A stretch of 64,000 nt of DNA from Heliocidaris tuberculata (taxonomy: Eukaryota; Echinodermata; Echinoidea; Camarodonta; Echinometridae). Positions 54,514-64,000 of the stretch are shown piece after piece. The DNA lies in contig CM046849.1 of the NCBI GenBank assembly GCA_025618425.1, forward strand, positions 32,610,336-32,674,335. Reading direction: 5' to 3'. A program made the position numbers and the translations under genes. Under the pieces are notes generated by a model that saw only the letters and a program-made list of their open reading frames with translations, made no database searches and was not told the origin of the DNA. The number at the start of each line of letters is the position of its first letter. Positions within the stretch are counted from its first letter, which is position 1.

Positions 54514-54782
54514 AACTGGGCGTTGTGGCGTGCGCCTGTAGTCCAGCTAACATTGGAAGTTATAAACTGATTCACGTCTTTCGGATGGTGACGTTAAAGG
54601 TTGGTCCCCAGACGTAAATAATCATGGCCCCGTTCGCATAAAACTTACCATTAATGGTAACTTTGCTATCAATGGTAACTACCATGGTAACATCACTCAA
54701 CAGCCAATCAAAATCAAGGTTTCCATGGGTTTTTTTATGCAACGGGGCCCATATCTGATTGATACACGTCTGTAAAAACCCA

Positions 54783-54832
<50 letters not shown>
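54514..54832 (+). mobile_element. 7SL/SRP-RNA-like SINE, copy 2, with inserted MITE
   Basis: Same head and body as copy 1, but 26 bp including the B-box-like segment are deleted between two TCA triplets, and a MITE is inserted at 54626-54749. Ends with a long (CA)n tail (54782-54832). Confidence 0.65.
54626..54749. mobile_element. 124-bp MITE inserted in SINE copy 2 (TSD CAT)
   Basis: Inverted ends GGCCCCGTTCGCATAAAAC and GCATAAAA-type inverse (TTTTTTATGCAACGGGGCC). Flanked by CAT at 54623-54625 and 54750-54752. SINE copy 1 keeps the uninterrupted site AATCATATCTG, which fixes the insertion limits exactly. Confidence 0.9.
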
Positions 54833-54836
<4 letters not shown>

Positions 54837-55169
54837 TATACAGTTCTCATCAAAAAAGCACACACATACAAAATATCCTCCAATATGAAAATTTCACAAT
54901 GTCTGATTTTTTTTTTATACGCAAGTTGGATCAGGGTCTTTTCCATAAGTTGACTTTAAAAGTATGCTATTGACAGTATTTTAAGCTGGAGTGGGCACAG
55001 GCTAATTTAAAATACTGGCAAAAATAGGTTTGCGCAAAAATCATTCAGTCATAGATAGGAGCAACAGTGCATACTGGACATCATTTGCATTTGCTCTGTT
55101 AACTACCAATAACGTACTTGAACTATTATTGACATTTGATCTAACACCTGGGCATGAAGTAGTGTACAT

Positions 55170-55495
55170 CTACCCCCGAAATTCCGAAAAATTCCGAAAA
55201 TGAAATAGGGTTCAAAATTCCGAACATTTAATGCACTTCTCCGGATGATCGCATTTCCGAAAATAAAAAAGTATTCGTAATTCCGAAAATGAAATAGGAT
55301 TCGTAATTCCGAAAATGCAATAGAGCCCTACTTTTCGGAATTACGAACCTTGGAAATATGTGCCTTTTTATTTTCGGAATTACGAACCCTATTAAATTTT
55401 CTGAATTACCAATCCTATATCATTTTTGGAATCACGAACCTTTTTTACTTTTCCGAATTATGAACCTTCCAAGCCCGTACAAGCTTTTGTTTTAG
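55170..55495. mobile_element. TTCGGAATTATGAACC-family element
   Basis: CCGAAAATGAAATAGGGTTC words in the left half, inverse TTTCGGAATTACGAACCC words in the right half. No TSD identified. Confidence 0.75.
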
Positions 55496-55826
55496 AGGGG
55501 GGTTCGCACCTTAAGTAGAGAGATATTATGTGCGCGAAGCGCGAAGTCCCTTGCGGCTGGGGTCTAGGGCCCGCTTAATAAGGGCCCTGGAAGCTCAGGG
55601 GTTTTAGATGCTCTCTGATGCAATCTCTGCCTTATTCTGAGCATTTTATCCCAAATTTCTGACCAATACATCACAAATGATTTTACTTTTAAAACTTCAA
55701 AATCATGGGGAGACCGGCCCACATATGACTATAGTTCATTACTTTAGGATAAAAAAGTCGAACAAAGGAAAATAACATACTAGTTACTATTACTGTATTA
55801 CTTAGAGTCTACCGTAACTAACAGCC

Positions 55827-56661
55827 AGGGGCGTCGCTAGAACATTTTGAAGGGGGGGGGGATGTGACACCCAAACTTGCCGACAAAAATGTTGTACCCT
55901 AATCCCCCCCCCCCCCACAAATAATAATAAAAGAAAACCGCAGGTGTAGAGATCTTGATCATACGGCCTATTTTTCGCAAAGAGGAGGCTGACGCCTTTT
56001 GCCCAAATGTCAACTTTTCAGTTTCTAAATTTTTGCGGAGCGAGCGAAGCGAGCGAGCAATTTAAAAAAAAATGTTAGTGAAAATACACAGAAGTTCCAT
56101 ACAAAAGTTACATAATTATCTGGGAATCTCGCTGCCCGAAATTATGTGGATATTCTGGCACCTCGAAAATGTACAGAAGTTACATACACAAGTTACATAA
56201 AATTATTAACTGGGAACATTGCTTCCCAAATGTTGGGATTTTCTAGCACCTTGCTGCCCGAATATCAATATCGGAACTTTGAAAATCTATGGGGCGGGGC
56301 GGGGGGGGGGGGGGCTACAGCCCATTGCCGAAGGGGAATGCCTTTTGCCCGATAATTAAAATTCCAGTGTTCATGCGAGCGAGCGAAGCGAGCAAGCAAA
56401 AAAGTGACCAGTTTTTCCTTTTTTTCCCCTTCCCTTTTCTTTTCCTTCTTTTCTTTCTGTTTTTTTTTCCTTTCCTTTACCTTTTCTTTTTTCTTTCCTT
56501 ATTTCTTCTACTTTCTCATTTTCCTTTTCTCTTCCCTCTTCCCTCTCCCTTTTTCCGTTCCTTTTTTTTTTGCCGGCAGAGGTGGTGCATTTGCCGACAG
56601 CAATTTTGAGCAGGGGTGTGACACCCCACACTCCCCCCCCCCCCCTCTAGCGACGCCCCTG
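55827..56661. mobile_element. 835-bp foldback element, AGGGGCGTCGCTAGA ends, 9-bp TSD
   Basis: Inverted ends AGGGGCGTCGCTAGA and TCTAGCGACGCCCCT, with direct repeats CTAACAGCC at 55818-55826 and 56662-56670. The interior has G/C runs, two GCGAGCGAAGCGAGC motifs (56038 and 56378) and a long pyrimidine tract. No credible protein. Confidence 0.9.
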
Positions 56662-57099
56662 CTAACAGCCTGACAATACATCTTGATATGGCGTCATTGA
56701 CAAAGCAAAACTTGTACAATTTACACGATGTTTAGATTCAGTTGGTTGATAGCAATAATCCCCAGCGAGCTTGTAGGCGTACAGTGTCTTGCACTAGGGC
56801 GTCCTTGTTTGGTTGGGGGGGGGGGGACTCTTTTGTGGCACAACCGAACTTTGAAACACATTCATATTTTACACTGCACAAAAGCAAAATTTGAATTTTT
56901 TTTCAATGTTTGCAAATTTTCTTAGCTCCATTCAACCACAAAATGACCTTTTAAAACCTTTCTTTTTTCCTATGGGGGGGGGGGGGGGGGGGTCGCGCGC
57001 ACCCCGCGAACCCCTAGTTTGTACGGTACTGACCTTCGGAATTAGCATTACCTTGAATTCATTGTAAATGTGACTTAAATGTAAGTATTTCCGGTAATT

Positions 57100-57428
57100 T
57101 GTTCTTCCGAAGGTTCGTGATTCCGAAAGTTCATCAATTTGAAAATAAAAATAGGTTCTTAATTTAAAAAATGAAAAAGGGTTCGTATAATTACAAAAAT
57201 GAAATAGGGTTCATAATTCCGAACATAAAAAAAGGTTCATATTTCCAAAGGTTCGTTATTCCGACAAGTTGTTTAGTGCTCTATTGCATTTTCATAATTA
57301 TGAACCTTTCTTCATTTTCGGAATTATGAATCCAATTTCATTTTCGGAAGTATGCACATTTTGCTATGGGAAATTTTTTTTCTCGGAATTATGAACCTTC
57401 GGAAAAAGGAGTACCCCCCCCCCCCCCG
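57100..57428. mobile_element. TTCGGAATTATGAACC-family element next to the candidate promoter
   Basis: TTCTTCCGAAGGTTCGTGAT at the left, TTATGAACCTTCGGAAAAAG and GAGTACCCCCC at the right, so G/C-rich end on the right. TSD not clear. It lies about 110 bp beyond the candidate first-exon donor. Confidence 0.75.
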
Positions 57429-57536
57429 AATAGACGTACCTGAAAACAATAATTACAGTATTAAAATTCGAATTCAAATTCATATTGCACACTGTGTACT
57501 ATTCCTGAGTTAAACCTTGAATATCTGCATACTCAC

Positions 57537-57655
57537 ATTATTTTACTACAGTGCACTTCAAAGGAACGTTGAAATGAGTCGTTGCACCTTAGTAACTCTC
57601 CAGCCTGTTGAAATCTAGAACCGTTCCCGGCCCAGATAGCGTCCGTTCTAGATGT
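57537..57655 (-). other. SVEP1-like: Candidate non-coding first exon (5' UTR)
   Basis: The signal-peptide exon begins at a splice acceptor, so a non-coding exon must lie upstream. The best donor I see upstream is GTGAGTATG at 57536 on the minus strand, ending a stretch without repeats. The transcription start, near 57655, is guessed from the TATA-like site at 57684-57692. Other upstream exons are possible. Confidence 0.3.
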
Positions 57656-57675
57656 AGGCCACAGCTGAGTCACCA

Positions 57676-57705
57676 GCCAATCAGCTTATATCAGCGCTGA
57701 CGTCA
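57676..57705 (-). promoter_or_regulatory. Candidate promoter: CRE, TATA-like and CCAAT motifs
   Basis: A perfect palindromic CRE (TGACGTCA) lies at 57698-57705, a TATA-like GATATAAGC at 57684-57692 (minus) and a CCAAT box on the plus strand near 57677. The three fall within 30 bp, just upstream of the candidate first exon. The CCAAT is on the wrong side of the TATA for a textbook promoter, so this is tentative. Confidence 0.25.
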
Positions 57706-57710
57706 CACAG

Positions 57711-57813
57711 AGGCGGCGGAACGTCGGGATCGGACAATGGAAGTGGAGGGGCACCTCCACAAAATGTGCCCCTCCACTTCCATTGTCCCAGCCCAACGTT
57801 CCCCCGCCTCTGA
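57711..57813. mobile_element. Foldback MITE, GAGGCGGCGGAACGTCGGG family, TSD TCACACA
   Basis: GAGGCGGCGGAACGTCGGG and the inverse CAACGTTCCCCCGCCTCTGA, with GACAATGGAAGTGGAGGGGC arms inside. TCACACA occurs on both sides. It sits directly upstream of the CRE/TATA-like sites. Confidence 0.75.
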
Positions 57814-58256
57814 TCACACATGCACCGCGACGTCTCCGTCGACAGAAAAGAGAAACCGCTTATAAACGACGGCTGTCTGAGTGCGGGTACCGTCACAGCT
57901 GATTGCTTCCGCGTAACAGGAAAAAAAAAAAAAAAACAACAATAAAAACGTATAATGTCAGTCTCGTTGTGTAATAATGACCTTTTTAAAAATGTCAATT
58001 AAGACATTTTTTCGTCGAACGAGCAGCCCTTAATTTCATAATTTTTTATCATTTGTTTCTTTGCAGTAACTGTAAAGAAAATTAATAAAATAGAATAGGG
58101 GCCAGAGTTTGGAGGAACTATCGCCCCCAAGTTTATGAAAGAGGAGCGCCGGTACAATGCTGTTATTTACGTTGCTATGAAACGTGTTAATACAGATAAA
58201 AACTTTACCAAAGCAAGTTAGACGTATTGCAAAATGACAGCTAACACCGATTGCCT
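57814..58256. other. 5' flank: nothing recognised
   Basis: Mixed-composition sequence upstream of the gene. A T/A-rich stretch and short open frames without coding character. Confidence 0.4.
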
Positions 58257-58258
58257 CC

Positions 58259-58436
58259 AGGGGGGCAGATCATGGGGAAGACGTATTGTTGATATGTTGA
58301 CGGGGGAATAATATGGGGATAGCGTAAAAATCCCCTCAGATGTTATTGAGGGGGGCAGATCATAGGGAAGACGTATTGCTAATATGTTGTCGGGTGAAAA
58401 ATATGGGGACAGCGTAAAAATCCCCTCAAATGTTAT
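58259..58436. repeat. Two-copy tandem repeat, about 89-bp unit
   Basis: GGGGGCAGATCATGGGGAAG ... GCGTAAAAATCCCCTCA is repeated from about 58350 with few changes (GGGGGCAGATCATAGGGAAG). Confidence 0.85.
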
Positions 58437-58658
58437 TTGTTGGAAATCCTAAATTAAATCGCTAAATGAGAGAAAAGCTATTATGCCTTCAATATACATT
58501 TCAAAAAAGATATTTACTTCCATAAAGAACACTGTATTAAACAAATATTTCATTGAAAACATCGCTGTCTTTTCTTTTTCACTTAAAATCAGCGAAATAC
58601 AAAGTGTATGTCTTCCATTCAATTCTGTATCCTACTTTTTGCCTTGTCAAAGGAGTTA

Positions 58659-60104
58659 CATGTCGTTTTCCGAAGGTTCGTATTTCCGAAGGTTCATAAT
58701 TCCGATAGGTTCGTTATTCAGACGGTTCGCAATTCCGAAGGCTCGTTACTCCGAAGGTCTGTAATTCCGAAGGTTCGTAATTCCGAAAATGAAATAGGGT
58801 TCATAATTCCGAAAATGAAATAAGGTACCTAAAAAGGCGGGAGGCGGGGGGGGGGGGGGAGGGAGGACAAAAACGACTGAGCAGCCCCCCCCCCCCCCCT
58901 CCGTATCAAGGGTCCAAAAAAAAGGGAGAGAGATAAAAGAGAATGGAAAACTATTACAGAATAAAAACCAGTCAATTATCTGGCCGTCGCCGGATAATTC
59001 TTTCCTTATTTTATTCTGTGTTATTCTTTTATTATTCTTTTATCTTTGCTATCTTTCCTTATGTTATTCTTTTTTTCATTCTTCCATCATTATTTTCCTC
59101 TTTCTATCTTCATTATGTTATTCTTTGTTTTAGTTTCTTGTATCCTCTTCTCTTTTTATCTTTCCTTATATGTTATTCTTTGTTTTTATTCTATCATTTT
59201 CTCTGTCTATGTTCATTATGTTGAAAATAGAAAAGTTAGATAGAAAAGATGATGGAAGGAAAACATCATAACATTGCGAAAGAAATTATCTGGCGGCCGC
59301 CAAATACTTATCTAGCGGCTACCAATGTTATGTTTTCCTTCCATCATCTTTTCTCTCCAACTTTCCTCATGTTATTCTTTGTTTTATCCTTCTATCTTCC
59401 TCTCTTTCTATCTTTCCTTTTGTTATTTTTTGTTTTTATCCTGTCGTTTCCTATTTTTAACATAATGAATGTAGATAGAGAAATAATAGTATCAAAACAA
59501 AGAATAACATAAGGAAAGATAAAAAGAGAAGTAGATACAAGAAACTTAAACAAAGAATAACATAATGAAGAAGGAAAGAGGAAATAATAGAAGGATAAAA
59601 AAAAATAGAATAACATAAGGAAAGATAGAATTATCCGGCGGCCGCCAGATAATTCACTGGTTCTTATTCTTTAATAGTTTTTTCCTCTTTTATCTCTCTC
59701 TCCCTTTTTTTTACCCTTCATATGGAGGGGGGGGGGGGGGGGCTGCTCAGTCGTTTTGGTCCCCCCCCCCTCCTTTTTAGGTACCTTATTTCATTTTCAG
59801 AATTATGAACCATTTTTCATTTTTCGGAATTACGAACCCTATTTCATTTTCGGAATTACGAACCCTATTTCATTTTCGAAATTATGAACCCTAATTCATT
59901 TTCATAATTATGAACCTTCGGATAAACGAACCTTCGGAATAACGAACCTTCGGAATAATGCAAAAAATATTCGGAATTATGAACCCTTTTTCATTTTAGG
60001 AATTATGAACCCCCAGGCATGGGAAATTTGTGTTTCGGAATTATGAACCTTCGGAAATACGAACCTTCGGAAAACTAACCTTCGGAAAAACGAGTGCCTC
60101 CCCC
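58659..60104. mobile_element. 1.45-kb giant foldback element, 13-bp TSD
   Basis: Nearly the whole element is palindromic. Left arm: ACATGTCGTTTTCCGAAGG family words, GGTACCT, G run, GACTGAGCAGC, GGGAGAGAGATAAAAGAG, then GCCGGATAATT. The right arm mirrors these. The centre (about 58990-59640) has pyrimidine-rich TTATTCTTTGTTTT repeats and GCGGCCGCCA motifs. The 13-bp direct repeat GTCAAAGGAGTTA flanks it at 58646-58658 and 60105-60117. Confidence 0.92.
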
Positions 60105-60117
60105 GTCAAAGGAGTTA

Positions 60118-60574
60118 TTATTCTTCAAAATATGAGACATAAATTTAAAAAAAAATACTCGCGGTAACTTTTACCATTAATCACCAGCTGACTCCAGCCT
60201 CTCTTCCCGCATTCATATTTGCGAATAAGAAATCAAATTTTTAATAGGAGCGTTTAATTTAAAACTGTTGCGTTTAATCACTTTTGTGTAGACCTTCTCA
60301 CATTTCCAATTTTTAATTTATCTATTTAATTTAGCGAGGAGGCAAAATATCCAATGACCTTCATGTTTGCGTTTTTAACTGAAAAAAGGGGTAACAAACT
60401 AAAAGAAACTTAAGAAAGATTGTAAAACAAAAAAGAAAGAAAAGAAAAGTGGACGAAGAAATGTCACAACAACAACAAAAAAAAAAATGTTAGGAGAAAA
60501 ATCATTTTAAAGCATATTAATGAAGTACACTCAGATTGACAAAGTTAAAAGGGTACTGGAGGAGGGGTAACAGC
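60118..60574. other. Intergenic: nothing recognised
   Basis: AT-rich with A runs. No gene or bounded repeat seen. Confidence 0.5.
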
Positions 60575-60680
60575 GCGGGGTAACCTCACTAGTTATAAGG
60601 ACCGCTATTCATAAGTACTACTTATTCATAAGGACCGCTATCCATAACGCGTGACTAAATGAATAGCGGTTTTGAATTGA
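60575..60680. repeat. Partial copy of the GGTAACCTCGCTATTCATAA palindrome
   Basis: GGTAACCTCACTAGTTATAA, GGACCGCTATTCATAA, CATAACGCGTGACTAAATGA, ATAGCGGTTTTG. Same family as 6455-6714, but the right arm is lost. Confidence 0.8.
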
Positions 60681-62090
60681 ATGCCGCAAAGAAAGCCATC
60701 AAGCCGACCAGTTAACTTAAAAGAAAACATGCAAATACGTGATTTTGGTTGTCTGTAGTTGATTTGGATTGCTCGTATAATATTTAGTAAGAAGTTTGAC
60801 GGTGACATTTGCGTTGATTTGAATTAACTGAAATGAATTTCAGTGATAAACATCTAAAAAAAAATGAAATTGGCCGGAAAAACCTTTATCTACAAAATAT
60901 TTGAAAAAAGAGTGATAATGAAAACAATGATGATAATCATTGTAATGAGAACATCAAGAAGAAATATAATGGGGAGAAAGAAACATTACCACATGATTTA
61001 CCCTCGTTGCCAGGGATTGTGTTTATAGTTACCAGAATTTCCTGCGCAGGGTAGACATTGAATGAATGGCCTTTATTGGTATACCTGCTATTGTTAGCAT
61101 GAAGTAGAGAAATAATGTTTATTCAGTCATTTTTTTTTTAATTTTTTTTTTTGGTTGGGGGTACATGTTACCTTATAACCCTGTAGGGGAAAACCCTTAG
61201 AGAACCCGATCTGATTATGGGGGGTCTAAAATAAATCGATGATCCCCCAAAGAAAGATTGGTTTATATTTTTTCCCCATTGTAAAATAAAAAGTCAATGG
61301 GGAAAGACAATCCGAGAGGTGAAAGGTTAACGAATCATTTCAGTTTGGAAGTTCCTGAAACGGGGAGTGCGGGAGGGAGCAATTTAATTCTAAACCTCAA
61401 ACGCTTGTGTTGACATTGATAACACCGATGTAAAGCTAGAATTAATTTGAATATCCATCCCCAAATCTACACAAAAACAATTTTATTTTTTACACTGTTC
61501 ATGGAAATTTCACCCCATTCACTTATCTCCCTTACCTCATATTTTGCTTTCCGAATGCAGATGCAATTTTTTTTCATCGGAAGTACAAGTATATAGAATT
61601 ATTTTCCATTAATTCTTCCGAAGGAAAATAAAAACAATAGCAAATTATCATTTGTAGCTTTGCAAAACATCAAACAATACTGTCTACATTGACCATAAGA
61701 AATATAAAAGAGATGAGTGAGAGGGTGATTTGAGAAAACAAAGACTTGAATATGATAAAGTGGAAACATTTTGCTCCAATCTCCAATGGATTAGGTTCAG
61801 GTGATAGTCCGACGAGTGCTTACTGCCCCTACTGCAGCAAGGATCTTTTGCGATAGTGAGTTTGCCGATATTAACAAATTAATTTCTAAACGTTTCTACG
61901 GTTATTTGTAGGTCATCTGTCTTGGTGTTGTTAATTAACCCCATTGGCTACAGAACTTTCATATTCCACATAGGATTAATACAAGGATCACATGGTTCCA
62001 ATAGGCAATCTGTTAACCCTTATGAATGGACTGCATGATAAATAATTTTTTTAGTTTTAGTTTTCGGATTTCAACTAGGCGGCTTTCGGT
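60681..62090. other. Intergenic: nothing recognised
   Basis: AT-rich, no ORF with domain character, no tRNA and no clear inverted repeat. Confidence 0.5.
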
Positions 62091-62119
62091 AATGTATTGA
62101 TCGTAATATATATAGGTAA

Positions 62120-64000
62120 GTTATCATTTCTGATCCACTTGTTGACAATATCATTAAATCAGGAGTCCAAACTGCTGGTCTTAGTGATCACTCTGTGATA
62201 TATACTGCAATTAAAGGGAAATATCTACCCCTTTCTCAAAAAATAACCAAATTTCGTTCCTTCAAATACTTTGATAGTGATAACTTTAAAGAGGATGTAA
62301 GTAAAGTTGATTGGCATGAATTTTATTCCTATGGTTTTGATGTTGAAAAATTGTGGTACTGCTTTAAAAGCACCCTTCTGAATATTTGTGATAGGCATGC
62401 CCCCATGATATCAGTGCGTCAAAAACAAAGAGAGGTACCTTGGATAAATGATGATTATTTAGCATTAGCACGCCAAAGGGATTATTATCGAAAGCAATTT
62501 AGAAAAACAAAATTGATAATTTGGTGGAATAAATTCCAGTATATCCGTAATAGGGCTAATAACTTGAATAAAATTTTGAAAAAGAAGTATTATCAGGATA
62601 AATTTCAGGATTGTGGAAATGACATCAAGAAGAATTGGAACGTTTTATCGAAACTTATACCAAAGAAAAATAAAAATGTGAATCATGATATTAAACTCAC
62701 AATTGGTAATGATCAGATACCTAACGAGGAAATAGCTCACGTTCTAAACAAAGCCTTTAATGAAGTTGGCTCAAGGTTGCAAACTCCCTCCGGTAATTCC
62801 TCGGAAGATTTATTAAATAGTTTGCAGACTCTGTTTATTCCTGCATGTGAATTTGAATTTTGTGCAATTAAGAAGGAATATGTTGTAAAAGAACTGTTAC
62901 ATATTGACTGTTCGAAAGAAGTGGGAGTAGATGGTATTCACCCTAAGCTTCTTAAACTGCAGAGTATATAGCTGGTCCTTTGACCCATTTATTTAATGCG
63001 ACTTTACAAACTTGTATTATTCCAAAAGATTTTAAAACAGCACGAATTACTCCAATACATAAAGGGGGATCTTTTGATATTGATAATTTTAGACCGATTT
63101 CTGTGCTCCCTGCCTTGTCCAAAATATTGGAGAGAGCAATACATGATCAACTGTATACATACTTAAACGTTAATAAACTCCTTGCCAATTGTCAATCAGG
63201 GTTCGACCATCTTATTCTACTGCTACATGTTTAACTGAAATTACTGATTATTTGTGTGATAAACTGGACCAAAAACATGTTATTGGAGGTATTTTCTTAG
63301 ATCTACGCAAAGCTTTTGATGTTATTCCACACAATTTTATTCTTGCAAAGCTTAAGTTCTATGGTATTAAAGGGAAAGAATACGACTGGATGGAATCATA
63401 TTTAACAGACAGGAGACAATTTGTTACAGTTAATAATTGCTCTAGTGAATGTTTGAAGATAAAATCAGGTGTCCCGCAAGGATCTATATTAGGTCCGCTG
63501 ATATTTTGTCTTTTCATTAATGACATGTGTAATGTAAATTTGCATTTCAATTCTAAAATGTCTCTTTATGCTGATGATACAGCCATTTTTAATCATAGTG
63601 AAACAATAAAGGATGTACAGAAATACTTGCAAGATGATTTCGATACAATATGCAGATGGTTAGACTTGAATAATATGCATTTACACCCACGAAAGACGAA
63701 GGTCATGGCATTTGGTCATAAGAAAAAATTGGGAGATGATGTTTTGTCAATAAAATTCAGAAACTTACCTTTAGAAAATGTAAATAAGATCAAATACTTG
63801 GGTGTTATGCTCGACTCCGGTTTGACTTGGTGTGAACACGTTTCTACTATTGTTTGTAAAATATCTCGGGCAATAGGTTGTATACGGAGGATTAAGCATT
63901 TACTGTCATTTAAAATTACGAAGAATCTGTATTTTGCTATGATTCTACCTTATATTGATTACTGTGGTACATCTTGGGGAAGCTGTGCAAAATTCCATAT
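62120..64000 (+). pseudogene. 5'-truncated CR1/Jockey-type LINE (endonuclease tail and reverse transcriptase)
   Basis: The first recognisable residues (AGLSDHSVIYTAI, 62176-62214) are the end of an AP-type endonuclease with its S-D-H box. The linker and RT follow: TPIHKGG, NFRPISVLPALSKILERAI, FLDLRKAFDVIPHNF, SGVPQGSILGPLIF and the catalytic YADDT (63568-63582), then YLGVMLDSGLTWCEHV. Two single-base frameshifts (about 62955 and 63204) break the frame; from there it is open to the edge. Coding is otherwise well kept, so the copy is fairly young. Clade assignment is by motif only. Confidence 0.9.

Noticed and set aside
56404..56673. Phe/Ser-rich open frames at 56.4-56.7 kb and 58.9-59.6 kb
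   Set aside because: Low-complexity pyrimidine tracts inside foldback elements; no domain.
57681..57998. 105-codon minus-strand open frame upstream of the gene
   Set aside because: It overlaps the GAGGCGG MITE and a poly-T run and has no domain. A chance frame.
1..64000. Bacterial-type features (operons, CRISPR, phage, terminators)
   Set aside because: The window is intron-rich animal DNA; none were seen.

Overview
The window is animal nuclear DNA, most likely from a sea urchin or another echinoderm. The evidence is one large multi-exon gene on the minus strand for a secreted mosaic protein (sushi/CCP, HYR, ephrin-receptor-like GCC2_GCC3, EGF and pentraxin modules), AT-rich introns, and many foldback MITEs, tRNA-like SINEs and non-LTR retrotransposon remains. 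The species is inferred, not proven. No bacterial genes, CRISPR arrays or rRNA genes are visible.

The gene runs right to left from about 57.6 kb to beyond the left edge. I could chain 47 coding exons (9,252 nt, 3,084 codons) with matching splice phases throughout. In protein order they encode: a signal peptide (54.0 kb); an Arg9/Pro-rich linker (52.4 kb); an array of 7 HYR and 16 sushi domains (51.6 to 18.4 kb); a linker with polybasic, furin-like sites (17.9 to 16.7 kb); three GCC2_GCC3 repeats (15.7 to 13.2 kb); 21 EGF domains (12.5 to 5.0 kb); one pentraxin/LamG-like domain on three exons (3.0 to 0.8 kb); and the start of a 22nd EGF (62 to 1), after which the window ends. The stretch CCP-CCP-HYR-HYR-CCP-linker-GCC2_GCC3-EGF-pentraxin-EGF matches vertebrate SVEP1 (polydom). 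The part before it does not: SVEP1 starts with a VWA domain, whereas here an expanded HYR/sushi array follows a signal peptide directly. The product is probably a secreted extracellular-matrix or adhesion protein.

The introns and the 5' flank hold the mobile DNA. Several foldback elements have clear target-site duplications: 259-631, 47851-48020, 55827-56661 and 58659-60104, with 42847-43080 also likely. Others have long perfect inverted repeats: 3958-4077, 21754-22150 (42-bp arms, TTAA ends) and 53344-53403 (28-bp arms). A 7SL/SRP-RNA-like SINE is duplicated at 54.3-54.8 kb, and one copy was later hit by a small MITE, so the empty and filled sites lie side by side. Hammerhead-like CTGATGA-stem-GAAA motifs recur at 4.0 kb and 31.0-32.2 kb inside inverted copies of what look like Penelope-type terminal repeats.

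The right end (about 62.1 kb to the edge) is a 5'-truncated, frameshifted CR1/Jockey-type LINE on the plus strand. A second, more decayed reverse transcriptase lies at 39.8-40.6 kb. No second host gene was found.
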